Source: Coprobacter secundus
GTDB taxonomy: Bacteria > Bacteroidota > Bacteroidia > Bacteroidales > Coprobacteraceae
Length of the DNA stretch: 43,474 nt
NCBI GenBank assembly: GCA_000803105.1
Contig: JTDA01000022.1
Span: 1 to 43,474, forward strand
Direction of reading: 5' to 3'
The notes beneath the pieces were generated by a model, which had not been told where the DNA came from, did no database searches, and saw only the letters and a list, made by a program, of their open reading frames with translations. The translations under genes were made by a program, and so were the position numbers. Positions 8,551-17,051 of the stretch are shown piece after piece. How positions within the stretch are numbered: the first letter of the stretch is position 1; each line of letters starts with the position of its first letter.

Positions 8551-9771
8551 TTATTTTCTGTTGGGAAATATCCATACTCCTATGAATCCGTAAATTCCTG
8601 TCAAAAGTATTATGGTAAAATCAGCAACATTTACAGGTAACCATATTTTACGGCGACGTATAAGTTTTATAATAATGAATATTCCGGCACATATCAAATT
8701 GAGGATATAGAAATCTTTCACCGGATTTGGAATGGGAATAAAATGTGCAAGTCCCGGAGTTCTCATAATTTTGAACGGAAAAATAGAGCGTTCGATTTCT
8801 GCTTCTTTGGAATGGCTATAATGGTCTATCGTTTCGGTATGCTTTGCAATGAGTTTATATTCAGGACTAAGAACATAAAGAGTGCTCTTGTCTTTATCAT
8901 TCACTTTGTATGTGTTATAAAAATAATTTGATGTGACAAAGAAACGCCCATTTGGATTTTCTACTGGAATTTTATGAAGTTCATATTCCCGTGTTAGAAC
9001 ATATATTTGGTTATTATCATCAAAAATATGGCAAAATAGGTCTCCAGAAGAGTGGCATTTTATATTTTTGATAGTACCATTGAATTTAATTTCTTTACAG
9101 AAGGGCTCTCCTTTTATCATTTTTAGATGAAAAAGACGATTACTATTGTCAACAATGAAATATCCGTCATCCTTTAGTTTTATTGTAGAAGGTATACCGT
9201 ATATGCCTTTGGCCGGAAAAGAGAATCCTTTTTCAATCAGTGGTTGATTGAACTTTTTACTTTTTTCCTGTTCTATTCGATTACTTTCACAATTGAGAAA
9301 TTCTATGCCGTGTTTGTTTATTCTGAAAACATCATCCGGTAGTTGAACGCCTATACGCTCTGGCTGTGATTCGAATAAGGGATTCAAGGCCAGTGAATAA
9401 AAAGGTTCTGCAATAAGTATACTGCGTCGGACACTTTTAAGTATTTTATTGTTTAATTCTATTCCGTTTAGTGAATCCGGCATTTCACCCATTAATTTTA
9501 ATTTGCGAGTGTTATTGAAAGGTAGAAGTTTCATATATTCTTTTTCCGGAATTTCATTGCCTTTGGCATCATAATAATGCATTTCTGCCTGCCGATTGAG
9601 CGTGTCTCCCGACTCTTTGGCAATGATGAAATCATGAGTCACTTCACTAAAATAAATCATTGTTTTGTAAGGCCGTTTTTCTACTGATTTTTGATAAAAA
9701 GACGGCAGATAGTAGGCCATAATAAATATCGCCAGCAGTATAAGTAATATTCTGACTATTTTTGCTCCCAT
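8551..9771 (-). CDS. DUF4857-like membrane-anchored periplasmic protein, copy 2
   Basis: A 406-residue protein with one N-terminal membrane segment (about 6-24), a large periplasmic region (about 30-335) and two C-terminal membrane segments (about 355-372 and 385-402). It resembles the family I recall as DUF4857, found beside ABC transporters in Bacteroidales; no function is established to my knowledge. The periplasmic part has repeated beta-strand stretches such as DDGYFIVDNSNRLFHLKM, suggesting a propeller-like fold. It is a paralogue of the protein at 10465-11709: both share YYDAKGN/YKDSKGN, then LPFNN/CPLNN, then MPDSLNG/FPDSICG, and VFRINKHGIEFL/LFRIKENGIEFI. It starts 2 nt after its partner permease gene. 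Confidence 0.75.
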   Translation of the reverse strand: MGAKIVRILLILLAIFIMAYYLPSFYQKSVEKRPYKTMIYFSEVTHDFIIAKESGDTLNRQAEMHYYDAKGNEIPEKEYMKLLPFNNTRKLKLMGEMPDSLNGIELNNKILKSVRRSILIAEPFYSLALNPLFESQPERIGVQLPDDVFRINKHGIEFLNCESNRIEQEKSKKFNQPLIEKGFSFPAKGIYGIPSTIKLKDDGYFIVDNSNRLFHLKMIKGEPFCKEIKFNGTIKNIKCHSSGDLFCHIFDDNNQIYVLTREYELHKIPVENPNGRFFVTSNYFYNTYKVNDKDKSTLYVLSPEYKLIAKHTETIDHYSHSKEAEIERSIFPFKIMRTPGLAHFIPIPNPVKDFYILNLICAGIFIIIKLIRRRKIWLPVNVADFTIILLTGIYGFIGVWIFPNRK

Positions 9772-9773
9772 AA

Positions 9774-10451
9774 TTATAGTTCTCCTTTATTAAATCGATG
9801 AGATGTATATATAACCGATACACTGGATATAAGTGTAATAATGAATAAAATTGGATATATGGTAACAGCGTTTCCTAATCCATAAGAGTAGTAAAATAAC
9901 CGTAGGACGAAGTATACGAAAATAATATATAGGAAACGGTATTTCCAGATTGGTTCCAGTGAAATCATAGCGATAAAAAAGTAGCAAGTCATACCTCCCA
10001 ATATCCAGGGAAGAATGGTCTGTAGGGAAGGGATTATAATTTCTGAGGGAAAATATACCGACATGAATAATGTGAGCAATAATACAGAGATAAGTTGTAT
10101 TGCGGTTATAATTGCGAAACCGAAAAGTACCATAGAATAAATAACAGTCGTATTTTCCATTGGCAAGTGAAGTGACAGTTTTATACGTTTGTCTGTGACT
10201 TCCGGAACAAATTGAGAAAGACCTATTAATAAAGCTGTGATAATAGGGATATATTTGAATTTGCCGAAAAATATAGACTTTTCTAAAATTAGAGATGAAA
10301 AGTATTGTGGAGCACCTAATAAATTGAGGTCACTTCTTATTGAGATAAATATATATATGACTGTTCCCAAGCTTAGTAGTAATGCTATTGTTGCATACCA
10401 GCGGGTCTTGAGCCATTCTTTATAGATGAGGTGTTTTAATTTCTCTATCAT
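9774..10451 (-). CDS. ABC transporter permease-like protein, copy 2
   Basis: A 225-residue protein with six predicted membrane helices and no ATP-binding motif, the size of ABC-2-type permease subunits. The N-terminus LIYKEWLKTRWYA is shared with the paralogue at 11711-12388 (LFYKEWIKTRWAF), as are EVTDKRIKLSLHLPMENTTV versus EVKNKRIRLTLHLPMNNQKL and the C-terminal end (YTSHRFNKGEL / FSGYRLNKGER). It lies 13 nt after one DUF4857-like gene and 2 nt before the next. The two permeases may form a heterodimer powered by the ATPase at 12397-13290; that is inferred from the single ATPase gene and the tight packing. Confidence 0.75.
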   Translation of the reverse strand: MIEKLKHLIYKEWLKTRWYATIALLLSLGTVIYIFISIRSDLNLLGAPQYFSSLILEKSIFFGKFKYIPIITALLIGLSQFVPEVTDKRIKLSLHLPMENTTVIYSMVLFGFAIITAIQLISVLLLTLFMSVYFPSEIIIPSLQTILPWILGGMTCYFFIAMISLEPIWKYRFLYIIFVYFVLRLFYYSYGLGNAVTIYPILFIITLISSVSVIYTSHRFNKGEL

Positions 10452-10464
10452 GATAATCGTTTAT

Positions 10465-11709
10465 TTAGATTTGTTTAGATTTGCGTTGTGGAATAGCAAA
10501 TACTCCAGCCATTCCGAATATACCTAATACCAGTACCACTATGATATCAATTATAGCAAATGCATCGTTTATTGGATATCCATTTCTTTTTTTTATAAAA
10601 AATGTTGCGAGAGCAAGTATTATATTTAGCCAAATAAAGTGGAAAGGATTGGAAAAGTGGAACTGTATGCCATAATTGGCGTTTTGGGATATTTTGACAG
10701 GAAAAAGATAAGAACCGATTGTTTCCTGTAAAGAAGCGACTTTCTTATCTCCTATTGTGAGTTGCTTTATTAACTTGTAATTTTTGTCAAGGATATAATA
10801 TGCTGTGGCATCTTTTTCATGGGTGGTGAATGTCAGATGCATTAGATTTCCTTGCAAAAAAGCTCCTCTTCTTAGCGAAGGTAAAGGCAAAGCCTGATAG
10901 TTGAAATTTCTATCCATTACATAAGAATTTCCATCCTCTGTGATAATTATAGCCAAGAATTCTGGTCGATTTGAAAAATTGATGTTGCGGATTTTTTTCT
11001 CATCGGGACGGTTCAATCGTAGAATATCGGGACGTCCATCATTCATTGATAGTCTGAATAGTTCACCTTTGCTGTCAAGAACGAAATATCCGATCTTTTC
11101 GAAATCGGTTCGGTCCGCAGGAGACCACCAAGTAATTGCCGGAGCTGTAAATCCGAGCTGTTCAAGTTCAGAATTGAATAGTTTACTTTTTTTCTCATCA
11201 ATAGTATTTGTTGATGAGACGATGAACTCTATCCCGTTTTCTTTTATTCGGAATAAGTCTTTCGGTTCATATTTGTTAGATAAATAACTTTTTTGGTCTT
11301 TTAGTTCAGATAGCCCGTAGAATAATTCATTATATCTTCCTGCAATATTCATGTGAAAAATTGCATCATCAGCATCTTTTGCAGAAATATTTTTCCCACA
11401 AATGGAGTCAGGAAATTTTCCATCGTAAGTCAATTGAGAAGCATTATTTAGTGGACATAATGAGTCGGCTTGTTCTCGAGTATATCTGTTACCTTTACTA
11501 TCTTTATATATAGTTATACCGGAGATTTTTCCATTTATGTTTTTATATTCGTATTCTGATATGATAAAATCATTTAATACTTCAGAATATACTACATCTT
11601 TATAATTACTATGAGTGCTGAACAGCATCCTGAAAAATCGAGGTACGATAATGCAGGTTGCGAGTGCTGTGAGTAGTATGGCAATGATACGTATAGATTT
11701 GTTTAGCAT
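10465..11709 (-). CDS. DUF4857-like membrane-anchored periplasmic protein, copy 1
   Basis: A 414-residue paralogue of the protein at 8551-9771 with the same layout: an N-terminal membrane segment (about 5-28), a periplasmic region and two C-terminal membrane segments (about 355-370 and 385-405), then a basic tail (QRKSKQI). Shared blocks include SEVLNDFIISEYE, YKDSKGN, DLFRIKENGIEFI and GYFVLDSKGELFRLSMNDG. The DUF4857 label is from memory. Only 1 nt separates it from its upstream permease gene, so the two are almost certainly translationally coupled. The periplasmic domain might hand substrate to, or gate, the ABC permease. Confidence 0.75.
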   Translation of the reverse strand: MLNKSIRIIAILLTALATCIIVPRFFRMLFSTHSNYKDVVYSEVLNDFIISEYEYKNINGKISGITIYKDSKGNRYTREQADSLCPLNNASQLTYDGKFPDSICGKNISAKDADDAIFHMNIAGRYNELFYGLSELKDQKSYLSNKYEPKDLFRIKENGIEFIVSSTNTIDEKKSKLFNSELEQLGFTAPAITWWSPADRTDFEKIGYFVLDSKGELFRLSMNDGRPDILRLNRPDEKKIRNINFSNRPEFLAIIITEDGNSYVMDRNFNYQALPLPSLRRGAFLQGNLMHLTFTTHEKDATAYYILDKNYKLIKQLTIGDKKVASLQETIGSYLFPVKISQNANYGIQFHFSNPFHFIWLNIILALATFFIKKRNGYPINDAFAIIDIIVVLVLGIFGMAGVFAIPQRKSKQI

Positions 11710-11710
11710 A

Positions 11711-12388
11711 TTATCGTTCTCCTTTATTTAGTCTGTAACCTGAGAATAATACCAAAGGGCAAGATACTAATGCAATAATAGCCAGTACGGGGGCTGAATC
11801 TTTATATGCACCGTGGAAATTTATATTGTTGAAATAGAGGGACAATAATATAAGTCCGGTTATTGCATAAAGTAATTGTCGATATCCGTTTGGTTCCAAA
11901 GCAGTCATTGCAATATAGTTGTATGCCAAATATGAAGCAATGAACCAATTGATAATCGTTACCGTTACCGGTCGTGTCACTTCTGCCGGAAATAGCAATT
12001 GGTTTTTCCATTCAAAAAGGACGAAGATAATCCCATTTGAGACTGTAATCAATAATAGACCGAATAAAGCCATACAAGCAATCAGTTTTTGATTATTCAT
12101 CGGAAGGTGTAAAGTCAATCGTATACGTTTGTTTTTTACTTCCGGTATGTATTGTGATATGCCTATACAGATAGCTGTAAGTAGTGGGATATATTGCAAT
12201 AAAGAGTAATAAATTACAGGTGGATTATCATACAAAACACTTAATGTGTAATTTTTGGCTCCGAGCATTGTCATCCGGTTTTCTACCATAATGAATATAT
12301 AGAATACGATGCATATGCCTATTATCAATGCTCCTAAAAAAGCCCAGCGGGTCTTAATCCATTCTTTATAAAACAGATGTAATATCAT
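11711..12388 (-). CDS. ABC transporter permease-like protein, copy 1
   Basis: A 225-residue, six-helix membrane protein, the same length as its paralogue at 9774-10451. The cytoplasmic N-terminus has the FYKEWIKTRW block, and a loop near 85-105 reads EVKNKRIRLTLHLPMNNQKL, likely the coupling region that meets the ATPase. It follows the ATPase gene by 8 nt and precedes DUF4857-like copy 1 by 1 nt. No substrate-binding protein gene lies in the cluster, which fits an exporter, a mechanotransducing system, or an importer that takes substrate from the DUF4857-like partners; the direction cannot be told from sequence. Confidence 0.77.
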   Translation of the reverse strand: MILHLFYKEWIKTRWAFLGALIIGICIVFYIFIMVENRMTMLGAKNYTLSVLYDNPPVIYYSLLQYIPLLTAICIGISQYIPEVKNKRIRLTLHLPMNNQKLIACMALFGLLLITVSNGIIFVLFEWKNQLLFPAEVTRPVTVTIINWFIASYLAYNYIAMTALEPNGYRQLLYAITGLILLSLYFNNINFHGAYKDSAPVLAIIALVSCPLVLFSGYRLNKGER

Positions 12389-12396
12389 GATTGTTA

Positions 12397-13290
12397 TTAA
12401 TATTTTCCGGTTAAACCAATAAATGCATCTTCAAGGGTCATATCTAATTGTGTAAAGTTGGAATATGCGAGTCCTTGTGCCTCAAGTAATTTTTTAACTT
12501 CAGTTTCATCCCCGTAAGTATAAAATTCGTAGTGGTTGTTGATGTGCTCTACATTCACCGCAAGAGAATCTGAGAAAGTAATGTCATCCCGTTCTAAATC
12601 GAAAATAAACCCTTTGAATTTATCGGTAAAGTCTTTTACCGGTCCTTGTACCAATACGCGGTTGTAATCCATGATAAGTACATCGTCTATCAAGCGTCCC
12701 ATATCCTGAATAATATGAGATGTTAGAAAGACAGTTTTCCCTTTGGCTTTACAGTATTCTCTCATGTAATCGATAAAAAGACGGCGATATCCAGGGTCAA
12801 GACCCAAAGAAAAATCATCGAGGATAAGTAAATCAGGGTCTTGTGCTAAAATAAGTCCTAATGCAACTTGTGCTCTTTGTCCACAAGACATTGTCGATAT
12901 TTTTTGTTTGGGGAGGATTTTTAAGCGGTTTATAAGATTCCAATATGCATCAGCTTTCCAGTTTTTGTAGAAACCGGAATAAAACTTTTCTATTTGATGC
13001 ACATTCATGAAAGAATATTGTATATGACCTTCGATTAAATAACCGATACGTCTTTTGGTTTCAGGTGATAAGTTTTGGGTGTCTTCTCCGTAAATAAGAC
13101 ATTGGCCGGAGCGAGGTTCGAGAAAACCGTTCAAGATGTTTATAGTCGTACTTTTACCTGCTCCGTTTTTCCCTAATAATCCCATGATGCGGCCTTCGGG
13201 AACTGCAATATTGAGATTTTCATAGACTAGTTTTTTCCCGTAATAATGTGTCAGGTTGCGACACTCAATTACATAGTTTGTTTCTTCCAT
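12397..13290 (-). CDS. ABC transporter ATP-binding protein
   Basis: A 297-residue nucleotide-binding subunit. Walker A is GKNGAGKST at 40-48, the signature loop is MSCGQ at 134-138 (C in place of the usual G), Walker B is LLILDDF ending near 159, and the switch His is in FLTSHIIQD. The residue after the Walker B Asp is Asp159 where most ABC ATPases have the catalytic Glu, and the Q-loop region reads IGYLIEGH with no obvious Gln. Residues from about 215 to 297 are a C-terminal extension typical of ABC-2 drug/lipid-type ATPases. It is the only ATPase gene in the cluster and would serve both permeases. It starts 35 nt after the PKD-like gene. Confidence 0.92.
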   Translation of the reverse strand: MEETNYVIECRNLTHYYGKKLVYENLNIAVPEGRIMGLLGKNGAGKSTTINILNGFLEPRSGQCLIYGEDTQNLSPETKRRIGYLIEGHIQYSFMNVHQIEKFYSGFYKNWKADAYWNLINRLKILPKQKISTMSCGQRAQVALGLILAQDPDLLILDDFSLGLDPGYRRLFIDYMREYCKAKGKTVFLTSHIIQDMGRLIDDVLIMDYNRVLVQGPVKDFTDKFKGFIFDLERDDITFSDSLAVNVEHINNHYEFYTYGDETEVKKLLEAQGLAYSNFTQLDMTLEDAFIGLTGKY

Positions 13291-13325
13291 ACAATAATGT
13301 GATTCTTATATTTTTTGTTTTTTAA

Positions 13326-14845
13326 TTACATATCTCGTTCAATAAAGTAAACCCCTTTGCCTGGAATCAGATCCGGATATTCGTTTAGTTTTATGCCTGA
13401 AACAGTATCGTATACGTATATGGTTGTTGCCTGTTTCGTTTGATTATAGAGAAGCACAACCGTGCAATAATCTTCATCTCTTAATCCTGAACCGGCAATT
13501 TGTACAAAAATGTCAACAATTTCATACTCCGCAGGAAAACTAATTAAAGGTTGGGCCGTAGGGGTGAATTCTTCCATTTCATAATAGTCGAATTTATAAA
13601 TTTCATTTTTAGTTGCATAAAATCCGTAACTTTCTCCAAAAGAACCGAACCAGTATTTTATACTGTTTATCCAAGGAGAAGGTAATGGCATAATTTGTTT
13701 TAATTCTATAGGTTGCACTTTTGTGCCAATATAATTTACATAAAAGTCATACATATTATATTCATTTCCGTTTTTCCCTATCAAATAAGCGTGATAGGGC
13801 TTGTTAGAACCTAATCCTGTAGCTTCTGTGAATTCTCCACATAATGAGTCTAATTTGAATGCCTGACCATCTATATTGATACGTTCAAGATTGTCATTAT
13901 ATGTATGGAAGTATCCGATTGTATTGTCGCTATGGCGGACGAAAGATACTTTTTTATATCTCATAAATTGTTTTGACGATATAGTTTGAACGACATTTGT
14001 ACTTTTTACATAGGTATTTTCGTCAAACAGAGGTAGTTTCTTTTCTAGTCCGTTAAATACATGTAATGTCCCATTATTGATTAGGTATTTTGAAGCTCCA
14101 TATCCAAAGGTAACATTTTTGATGTTCAGTGTAGGAGCACTACCTCGATATACCCGCCCGTATATAGGTGCTATTATTTCTCCGATATTGTTTGTTATAT
14201 CATTTTCGGGATCCGCATCTTTCATGCTAATGCAATATCCATAATCGGGTGCGTGATCTGTAAATATGGCCAGTTCGTTGGTAGAATTTAGGGCTCCTAT
14301 ATATTTCCCTTGAATTTTCTGTGTCCCGTAAATACGGTCTATCATGTTTTCGAATGTCCGAGTAAAGTTGGTGGGGTCTCCCTGGAGAGAAATCCATTCG
14401 ATAGTATTTTCCGGAGTTTCATATAAAGCGACGTAAGTCGGTGTATATCCGGTTAAAATTTTTATATTGAATGTTTGCCGAAATTCTAAATCGTTTTTAG
14501 TGTTACGAACTATGAAAACTCCGGGAATCACTTTATCGATATTATAACTTTTGGGAAGGGTTATTTCCCAATGTAAATTTTTGTCTGTAGATATAACTTC
14601 ACTTTTTCCGACCAACCATTTATATTCAAAGTCTTTTTCATCAGAACCTTCTGAAAAAGAAATAGTCGGGTTACATTCAAATATATCACCTAAATATAAA
14701 GTATAAGCTTCGGTCTTTTTTATTCCGTCGACAGCTAGTACATGGTCAAACTCCAAGGTCCCGATTTTGTCTTTGTCATCTATACAGGAGACGAAAAATA
14801 GGGCAGCTATAATAATACCGTATATATTAATAATTTTTTCATCAT
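13326..14845 (-). CDS. PKD-like family lipoprotein, frame broken near the 5' end
   Basis: Residues after the break match the Bacteroidetes PKD-like family that accompanies SusC/SusD and DUF4843 genes; these are surface lipoproteins of unknown ligand. The main frame is open from about 14838 to 13326, but its first start-like codon is a TTG at 14756, which would remove the signal peptide. Directly upstream in the same frame is AALFFVSCIDDKDKIGT, a lipoprotein signal end with Cys. The only ATGs (14845-14843 and 14842-14840, right after the TAA of the previous gene) open another frame, MMKKLLIYTVLL then stop. One extra A in the AAAAAA tract (14834-14839) would give MMKKIINIYGIIIAALFFVS followed by Cys and a 506-residue protein. 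Annotated as one gene with a -1 frame discontinuity. Confidence 0.75.
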
Positions 14846-15589
14846 TTATTCATCAAAGTAAATTCTGTTTCCATTTTCATCGTATTCTTCATGGTCGATA
14901 AACCACTGTGTTGCCAAGCTTATCCAATAGTCCAACTGGATAGTAGCTCCATTATCGCTCCAGTTAGGGTCGGTTATACCGCTAATCTCTAAAAATACTG
15001 CACACTTTTTGGGATGATATGTAAGCCTATTGAGTTTATTTGAATTTGTCCAAAAGGCTGGTGGGTCTTCAAGATTTTTGGTAAAACTGACTTCAACGTA
15101 TTGATATTCGGGGATTCCGGATTCGAAATTTTCATTTGGAACCAATTCAATATATAGTTTATAACTGGATGTTTCGTCCATCGCGTTTGTATGTATAGTT
15201 ACCATCAGACTATCTTGATATAAGCCTTTTCGGAATATTTGTGTTTCATTTAGGGTATAATGTACATCTTTGATTGCGTTTTTCGATTTTTCAGGATTGA
15301 CTCTAATTTGATAAGTGCGGTCATTGGTATAATCTATAGGTCCGGACAGTCGGACCGGAATAGTATCAATGTAGTCGTTGGCGTCTGTCCCTAAAAAGTG
15401 GGCATTGAAAGAATACTCTTTCGGATAATCCTCTTCTGGACCGAAAATTTCTAATGCACTGCCATTTTTATCGGTCAGAGTTTTTGCAAAATTCAATGAT
15501 TTTTGAGTTGAATCGTATAGTTCCAGTTTATCTTCTTTACAGGAGAAAATACCAGAACATAGTAAAACGTATAATATATATTTTTTCAT
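14846..15589 (-). CDS. DUF4843 family lipoprotein
   Basis: A 247-residue lipoprotein of the DUF4843 family, which regularly follows SusC/SusD pairs in Bacteroidetes and is probably displayed at the cell surface. The start ATG at 15589 is chosen because it gives a clean lipoprotein signal, MKKYILYVLLCSGIFSC, with acylation at Cys17. An ATG at 15631 would add 14 residues in front of the signal and overlap the SusD-like gene. Family features: a beta-rich domain with DTIPVRLSGPIDYTNDRTYQ and a region around NFESGIPEYQYVEV. The stop TAA abuts the ATG of the PKD-like gene, so those two are likely translationally coupled. The specific ligand is unknown. Confidence 0.85.
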   Translation of the reverse strand: MKKYILYVLLCSGIFSCKEDKLELYDSTQKSLNFAKTLTDKNGSALEIFGPEEDYPKEYSFNAHFLGTDANDYIDTIPVRLSGPIDYTNDRTYQIRVNPEKSKNAIKDVHYTLNETQIFRKGLYQDSLMVTIHTNAMDETSSYKLYIELVPNENFESGIPEYQYVEVSFTKNLEDPPAFWTNSNKLNRLTYHPKKCAVFLEISGITDPNWSDNGATIQLDYWISLATQWFIDHEEYDENGNRIYFDE

Positions 15590-15596
15590 ATTTTTA

Positions 15597-17042
15597 TTAG
15601 TTTGAGCTTCCATAACCAAAATCCTGTTCATATTTCGGTAGGGGAAGTTTGTAGTTTTCAGATTTCATAATAACGTAGTTTCCATTATAATTACCATTAT
15701 CGATAGAAGTCATATTATTTCGTTTGTAATAATAGAATAATTGACCTTCTCCTTTAAAATCACAGATATATTCATGGGTGATTTCTGTTTGTATTTTTTC
15801 TTCAGATGCGTTGTCCGTGAGCTCTGTTGAGATTCGTTCTTTTTTTATTTTATTGATAAGGGATATAGAGTTTCCTCCGGTGCTATTATCTTTCAGTGTA
15901 GCTTCGGCTGCAATCAAATACATTTCGCTGAGTTTTAGCATCGGAACTACAGAAGGTCCATATTTGGATGCATCTTCTGTCAATTTGGATCGTTGATAAC
16001 GTATTAAGTTTATTTTGTTATTTGCACTGGGATTGGTGTATAGCCAATTGCGCCGGACATCACTTTCTTCATAACAAGCATCGGACTTGACAAAATCTTG
16101 AGTCAGTCCTTCGTAAGTTTCTTTTGATGCAGTCAACACTGTTTCAGTATATAGTCCGAATATCATTTCAGGCATGAATATACGGTCGACTTTCAATTCC
16201 TTTCCATAAATATCGGTTTCAATGATTTCATCTTGTTTGATAAACCTGAATTTTTCACTTTGTATGATTTCATCGGCTAAAAGATATGCTTCCTTATAAT
16301 TTTCGCGAAACATTTCAATACGAGCCATTAGTGCAGTTACTGCATAATAATTCATGCGTTGTGTTCGGTCGTACGATACATATTTGTCATTGAAACTTTT
16401 TCCTGTAAATATCGGATCGTTATCTTGTAGTAGTTTACGGGCTTTGGTTAAGTCTGCCATCAATTCTTGCAGTAATTCAATTGTTGTTATTTTTTTCCCG
16501 ATAGAAAAACCGAAATCGGTTTTATAAGGGACGTTTGCCGAATTTGGATTTACTTTGTAAGAATCATTGTACATGCGGATAAGGTCGAAATACATGTAGG
16601 CTCTTAACCCAAGGGCCTCGGCCAATAATATATCTGTTACTCCTGGTTCGAATGTAGGCATATCATCTTTTTGGAGTTGCTCAATGACTACATTACAATT
16701 GACAATAGTATTGTACATAGTGGACCATATATTACTTATCAATTCCTCACCTTCGTCTGTCGAATATTGAAATTGTACCCATTTAGTACGATCTGTTTCT
16801 GTATCTGATACGGTGTACTGTTGAGTAAGGGGTTCGAGTGCGTACAAGCATAAATTATTTCCATATAAGTTTTCTCCTCCCATGCTGATATATATACCTG
16901 ATAGCGTAGTGTAATATCCTTCCCGGGTAGAAAACATATCTTCTATGCTAACTTCGGATTTCGAGTTAACATCGAGCCATGAGCAAGATGACAAGGAAAT
17001 GAACATGGATAATAAAGCTGTGTATATTATATTTTTCATCAT
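15597..17042 (-). CDS. SusD/RagB-like surface lipoprotein, pair 1
   Basis: A 481-residue SusD-family lipoprotein, the lid that binds ligand over its SusC partner. The signal is MMKNIIYTALLSMFISLSSC with acylation at Cys20. Residues from about 75 to 250 carry the tetratricopeptide-like helices typical of SusD (for example AEALGLRAYMYFDLIRMYND), and the C-terminal part has EMYLIAAEATLK and HEYICDFKGEGQLFYYYKRN, both family hallmarks. It follows its SusC gene by 9 nt. Ligands of such pairs include glycans, peptides and metal complexes; no glycoside hydrolase is in this operon, so a glycan ligand is not supported here. Confidence 0.93.
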   Translation of the reverse strand: MMKNIIYTALLSMFISLSSCSWLDVNSKSEVSIEDMFSTREGYYTTLSGIYISMGGENLYGNNLCLYALEPLTQQYTVSDTETDRTKWVQFQYSTDEGEELISNIWSTMYNTIVNCNVVIEQLQKDDMPTFEPGVTDILLAEALGLRAYMYFDLIRMYNDSYKVNPNSANVPYKTDFGFSIGKKITTIELLQELMADLTKARKLLQDNDPIFTGKSFNDKYVSYDRTQRMNYYAVTALMARIEMFRENYKEAYLLADEIIQSEKFRFIKQDEIIETDIYGKELKVDRIFMPEMIFGLYTETVLTASKETYEGLTQDFVKSDACYEESDVRRNWLYTNPSANNKINLIRYQRSKLTEDASKYGPSVVPMLKLSEMYLIAAEATLKDNSTGGNSISLINKIKKERISTELTDNASEEKIQTEITHEYICDFKGEGQLFYYYKRNNMTSIDNGNYNGNYVIMKSENYKLPLPKYEQDFGYGSSN

Positions 17043-17051
17043 AATCGCAGA

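Noticed and set aside
14834..14839. Classical programmed -1 frameshift in the PKD-like gene
   Set aside because: The AAA-AAA pair is preceded by G and followed by TTA, which is a poor slippery site, so an indel or sequencing error is more likely than true recoding here.
15590..15631. Longer start for the DUF4843 lipoprotein
   Set aside because: The 14 extra residues precede a perfect lipoprotein signal and would overlap the SusD-like gene.
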